Source: Actinomycetospora sp.
GTDB taxonomy: Bacteria; Actinomycetota; Actinomycetes; Mycobacteriales; Pseudonocardiaceae
Length of the DNA: 25,687 nt
Assembly (NCBI GenBank): GCA_025925615.1
Contig: JAICLN010000005.1
Location: 1-25,687, forward strand
Direction: 5' to 3'
Below are positions 22,716 to 25,687 of this stretch, piece by piece. The position numbers were made by a program, and so were the translations under genes. Within the stretch, counting starts at the first letter, position 1. The number at the start of each line of letters is the position of its first letter. The notes under the pieces are model-generated. The model was given only the letters and a program-made list of their open reading frames with translations. It was not told the origin of the DNA and did not search any database.

Positions 22716-22754
22716 CTCGTCTCCGAGGCCGTACCCCGGCCGGGCGGTCCACGT

Positions 22755-24260
22755 TCAGGAGCGCGGGGCCGGGCCCTCGGCGTTCTCGCCGCTCCGGCTC
22801 GCGACCTCCCCGTCGTCCCCGGTCCCGGTCGCCCCGGTCGCCCCGGCCGATCCCTCCGGCTCCTCGTCGTCCCGGACCGCCGCGTCCGCCGGCTCGTCCT
22901 TCCCTGGATCGTCGGAGCCGGCGGCCGGAGCGGACGCGGTACCCGAGCCCCGCCGGCCCCGACCCGCCGGAGGGCCCGTGGGCGCGGCGAGGAGCGCGAC
23001 CACCGCGCCGGGCACCGCGTTCCAGGCGAACGCGGCGACCAGGACCCCACCGAAGGGCACGACGACCGGATCGAACGGACCGGACCCGAGCCGCCCGCCG
23101 GCCAGCCCGGCCGCGACCGCGAGCACCACGGCCGCGGTCAGCGCGGCCACCAGCACCGGGCGCACGCGGCGCAGCAGGTCCCGGCTCCCCCCGGAGGCAT
23201 CCGCGGCCCCGACGGGGGCGAGCAGCCACCCGACCACCGACCCGACGGCGAGGGGCAGCGCGAACGCCAGGCCCGCCCAGGTCGGGGGCGGACCCGACGG
23301 GAGCAGCGCCGCGAGGGGCACCGGCGGGACCAGCCCCGGGGTGGCCCCGGTCGGGGCGGCCGCCACCGCGCCGACCGCGTACCCCGGCCCGAGCAGCCAG
23401 GACGCCGCCGCGACCACGGCGTTCGGCAGGTACGCGACGTCCAGCAGCCACAACCCGGCGCCGCCGCCCGCGTCGGGCGCGATCGCGGCGAACGACCCGG
23501 CGACGGCCTCGGCGTGCGCCAGGAGGACGACGAGCAGGAGCGCGGCCCCGCCGGCGACCGTCGCCACGGCCGCCCCCAGGCCCGCGCGCACACCCCGGCC
23601 CACCCATCCCGGCAGCCTTCGCACCCGGGCACCGAGGCCGCAGGGTCCGGCGACCCCCGCCGACGCGGCCAGCGCCGCGAGCAGCCCGGCCACCGTGCCG
23701 GCTGTCGCGGGCGAGGCGTCCGCCGGGATCGTCCCGGTGTCGGGCGTCAGCAGCGCGGCGGCGAGCACCCCGGCCGCGGCGTGCACGGCCGCGACGGCGG
23801 CGACGACCGGGACGCCCTGGCTGGTCCAGCGGTCGTGCTGGTCGGCGTCGTCGGCCCCGTCGGGCGCCCCGTCCCCGCCCGGACGCGCCGCGAGCCGGAC
23901 GACACCGCGGCGGGCGAGGGCGGCGACGAGCACCGTCACCCCGATCGCCGGGGCCAGCGGCAGCATCCCGAGGGGAGCGCCGGAGACCGTGAGCGGCACG
24001 AGGTGCACGGCCAGCCAGAGCGGGATGCCCGACCCCAGGGCCTGGGTGAGACCGGGCGCACCGCCCGGCGTCGTCCCCGACGCCGAGGCGGTGACGAGCG
24101 CGGCCAGCACCACGACCACGGCGTACGACACGAGCACCGGGACGAGGGCGACCTCGGCCAGCACGGCCACGCGGGGCGGCAGGCCACCGCGGCGCCGGGA
24201 CCGGTCCGCGGCGGGCGTTCCGGGCGCCGGGGCGCCTGAGGTCGGGGCCGCTGCGCTCAC
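22755..24260 (-). CDS. perM: PerM-like cell-division-associated membrane protein (DUF6350)
   Basis: 501 residues from the GTG at 24260. It has around eight or more hydrophobic helices ([132 protein letters not shown]), with [16 protein letters not shown] and [19 protein letters not shown] as family-like motifs. The C-terminal 80 residues are acidic and disordered-looking. Family and neighbours (DUF5336, purN, purH) match M. tuberculosis Rv0955 PerM, which stabilises the divisome. An upstream GTG at 24305 is possible but would overlap the preceding hairpin. Start VSAAAP at 24260 fits better. Confidence 0.8.
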   Translation of the reverse strand: MSAAAPTSGAPAPGTPAADRSRRRGGLPPRVAVLAEVALVPVLVSYAVVVVLAALVTASASGTTPGGAPGLTQALGSGIPLWLAVHLVPLTVSGAPLGMLPLAPAIGVTVLVAALARRGVVRLAARPGGDGAPDGADDADQHDRWTSQGVPVVAAVAAVHAAAGVLAAALLTPDTGTIPADASPATAGTVAGLLAALAASAGVAGPCGLGARVRRLPGWVGRGVRAGLGAAVATVAGGAALLLVVLLAHAEAVAGSFAAIAPDAGGGAGLWLLDVAYLPNAVVAAASWLLGPGYAVGAVAAAPTGATPGLVPPVPLAALLPSGPPPTWAGLAFALPLAVGSVVGWLLAPVGAADASGGSRDLLRRVRPVLVAALTAAVVLAVAAGLAGGRLGSGPFDPVVVPFGGVLVAAFAWNAVPGAVVALLAAPTGPPAGRGRRGSGTASAPAAGSDDPGKDEPADAAVRDDEEPEGSAGATGATGTGDDGEVASRSGENAEGPAPRS

Positions 24261-24284
24261 GCGGACCCACGATTCCACCCGCAC

Positions 24285-24311
24285 CCCGGCGCACCGGGGT
24301 GCCACGCCGGG
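24285..24311 (-). terminator. Possible hairpin after the DUF5336 gene
   Basis: CCCGGCG (24285-24291) and CGCCGGG (24305-24311) form a 7-bp stem, 22 nt beyond the stop of the DUF5336 gene on the minus strand. In this GC-rich sequence such short stems are common, so support is modest. Confidence 0.35.
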
Positions 24312-24332
24312 CCCGTGCGGTCCCGGCCCGCG

Positions 24333-25687
24333 TCAGTCCGCCTCGTGCGCTCCGGGACGGTCACGCCCGCCGTCGTCGGCGGCCCCTCCGGAGCCCGGCT
24401 TGCCGGGCGCGGCCTCGGCGCCGTTCACCGGGACGCCCCAGCCGGTCGGCCGGGGGAAGCCCGACGGCGGGGTGGCGTCGCCGGAGCCCTCGGCGGCGCG
24501 AGTGCCCGTCTCGGGCCGCGCGGCGTGCTCGCCGGACGGCGGGGTCGCCTGGCCCGCGTCGGGGCGCTCGGACGAGGACTCCCCGCCGAGCATCGACAGC
24601 GCGGACTGCCGCCCCCCGGCCCCCGACGGCGCCGTCGCGGACCGGTCGACGCCGACCTCGGTGGTGCTGCCCGGCGGCGTCCCGGGGGCCTCGTGGGCCG
24701 GGCCGCCGCCCGGGGACGCGGTGCGGCCGTCCGTCAGCGGCGTCGCCGTGGTCGGTGCGGGGACCGTGCCGGACGACGACGGGTCGGCGGCGGAGCCCCC
24801 GGCCCCACCCGATCCCGGGTGCGCCCCCTCCGCGCCGGCACCCGTCGTCCCCGACGAGCGGTGCACGACCTGCGTGCGCGCGGCGGGGTCGTCCCCCGGT
24901 CCGCCGGCGGGACGTCCTCCGGAGGAGAACGACATGGACGACGGCCAGGGCCGCTGGTCCTGGCCCGCGGGACCGCCGCCCACCGCGTGCTGGGGAGCCG
25001 AGGCGGGGCCGCCACCGGGCTGACCGACGCGCTGGGTGACCTGCTCGCCGGGCACCGGGAACGAGCCCGACGGCATCCCGGACGGTGACCCGGGCGGGCC
25101 ACCGGGTCCGGGGCGCCCCCCGGGGCCCGGCGACGACGCCTGGGCGGGCCGGGCACGCTCGGCGAACGCCGGTGGGGTGTTCCCCGCGACGCTGCCGGCG
25201 GAGGCGCCCGTCGCGCGCCCCGCCCCGAGGAGGCCGAGCGCCGAGCACGCCGCGACCACCGCCGCGGCGGCGGCGAGGACCGCGAGCACGACGACGACGA
25301 TGTCGAACCCGTCGCTGACCTCGAGGGTCTGGAAGCTGATCAGCGCGGCGGTGACGGCGAGGACCGCACCCGGCAGCACCGTGCGCGGTGCCGTGGGGAG
25401 GACGGCGACGGCGACGGTGAGGCCGCCACCGAGGACGAGCGCGGGGAGGAGGCCGCCCGGGTCGAAGCTGGTGAAGAACGTCGCGAGGAACGCCAGGACG
25501 GCCAGGCCCGCGGCGGCGATCGCGGCGGTGCGGCCGAGCCCGGTCGGCGCGCCGGTCGCGCTGCGCGGGGCCGACGGGGACGCGGCGCCGGACACCGACG
25601 GCGAGGGTGCCGCGGCCGCCGGGGCGGCCGGCACCGTCGCGGCCGCGGCGGGGTGGACGCCGTGGCGATCGGCGGGCACGCCGCGCG
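24333..25687 (-). CDS. DUF5336-like membrane protein with long disordered tail, N-terminus beyond window
   Basis: About 451 codons in the window, open at the edge. The N-terminal part is Ala/Pro/Ser-rich, then four hydrophobic segments: [59 protein letters not shown] and [20 protein letters not shown]. The remaining 270 or so residues are Gly/Pro/Ser-rich low-complexity sequence with little hydrophobicity (for example [18 protein letters not shown]), probably disordered. Four helices plus a Pro/Gly-rich tail and position before perM match Rv0954 of M. tuberculosis (DUF5336, unknown function). A GTG at 25679 is in frame, but is only 8 bp from the window edge and without a visible ribosome binding site. 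The true start is probably outside. Confidence 0.7.
   Translation of the reverse strand, partial: RGVPADRHGVHPAAAATVPAAPAAAAPSPSVSGAASPSAPRSATGAPTGLGRTAAIAAAGLAVLAFLATFFTSFDPGGLLPALVLGGGLTVAVAVLPTAPRTVLPGAVLAVTAALISFQTLEVSDGFDIVVVVLAVLAAAAAVVAACSALGLLGAGRATGASAGSVAGNTPPAFAERARPAQASSPGPGGRPGPGGPPGSPSGMPSGSFPVPGEQVTQRVGQPGGGPASAPQHAVGGGPAGQDQRPWPSSMSFSSGGRPAGGPGDDPAARTQVVHRSSGTTGAGAEGAHPGSGGAGGSAADPSSSGTVPAPTTATPLTDGRTASPGGGPAHEAPGTPPGSTTEVGVDRSATAPSGAGGRQSALSMLGGESSSERPDAGQATPPSGEHAARPETGTRAAEGSGDATPPSGFPRPTGWGVPVNGAEAAPGKPGSGGAADDGGRDRPGAHEAD

Larger units (their letters stand above)
22420..22754 (-). other. Intergenic region between perM and purN
   Basis: 335 bp without a convincing gene. 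It contains two copies of a 14-bp motif each followed by a stem-loop (separate entries), and presumably the purN promoter, which I cannot place. On the minus strand, ACTAGGCTCG near 22492-22483 holds a TAGGCT that could act as a -10 box, with weak support. Confidence 0.4.

Noticed and set aside
22420..22754. Riboswitch or purine-sensing RNA upstream of purN
   Set aside because: The hairpins can be drawn but no conserved core of a known purine, THF or related riboswitch was recognised, and the elements look more like repeats or terminators.
22420..24294. Extension of the purN/purH frame upstream to 24294, giving a 1401-residue protein
   Set aside because: The added part overlaps perM in another frame and is low-complexity Arg/Gly/Pro sequence with no similarity to purine enzymes. 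The purN domain starts only near 22360.

Overview
The window is very GC-rich, with strong GC at third codon positions and frequent GTG starts. Its gene content points to an actinobacterium close to Mycobacteriales/Pseudonocardiales. The main evidence is: (a) a DUF5336 gene, perM (DUF6350), purN and purH in the order of M. tuberculosis Rv0954-Rv0957; (b) a mycobacterial-type mutagenesis cassette, imuA'-imuB-dnaE2, with perfect TCGAAC-N4-GTTCGA SOS boxes; (c) a DUF3017 gene next to folD and a eukaryote-like (type II) NADP-isocitrate dehydrogenase. Genus assignment (Pseudonocardiaceae-like) is inference.

Layout. 1-1325: a TetR gene broken by an in-frame TAG, facing an SDR/epimerase-like oxidoreductase. 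Two near-identical operator palindromes lie between them, and a long perfect hairpin ends the SDR gene. 1341-3147 (-): an allantoinase-like amidohydrolase lacking two key active-site residues, followed by a VOC protein. 3195-4520 (-): an AI-2E family membrane protein. 4648-9949 (-): a small membrane protein, a two-RCK potassium channel, folD and a DUF3017 protein packed head to tail, then icd after a 183-bp gap. 10122-10787 (+): an acetate-transporter-family protein, with a divergent intergenic region rich in palindromes.

10922-17691: the SOS mutasome. dnaE2 has its own SOS box. imuA'-imuB form a second SOS-controlled operon. A VOC gene on the opposite strand separates the two. ImuB is the clamp-binding adaptor, ImuA' a RecA-like accessory protein and DnaE2 the error-prone replicase.

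17760-19880: a single-pass membrane protein, divergent from a secreted lipoprotein sulfatase. 20089-25687 (-): DUF5336 protein (cut by the window edge), perM, purN and purH. Here purN and purH share one reading frame with no stop between them, and purN has no ATG, GTG or TTG start at the expected place, only a CTG behind a good Shine-Dalgarno sequence.

Most of the window is conserved chromosomal material. I see no phage, transposon, CRISPR array, rRNA or tRNA, and no clearly new multi-gene defence or biosynthetic system. The most unusual points are the purN/purH junction and start, the degenerate allantoinase active site, the inverted repeat that could hide the imuA' ribosome binding site, and two 15-bp coding minisatellites (in the potassium channel and in ImuA').
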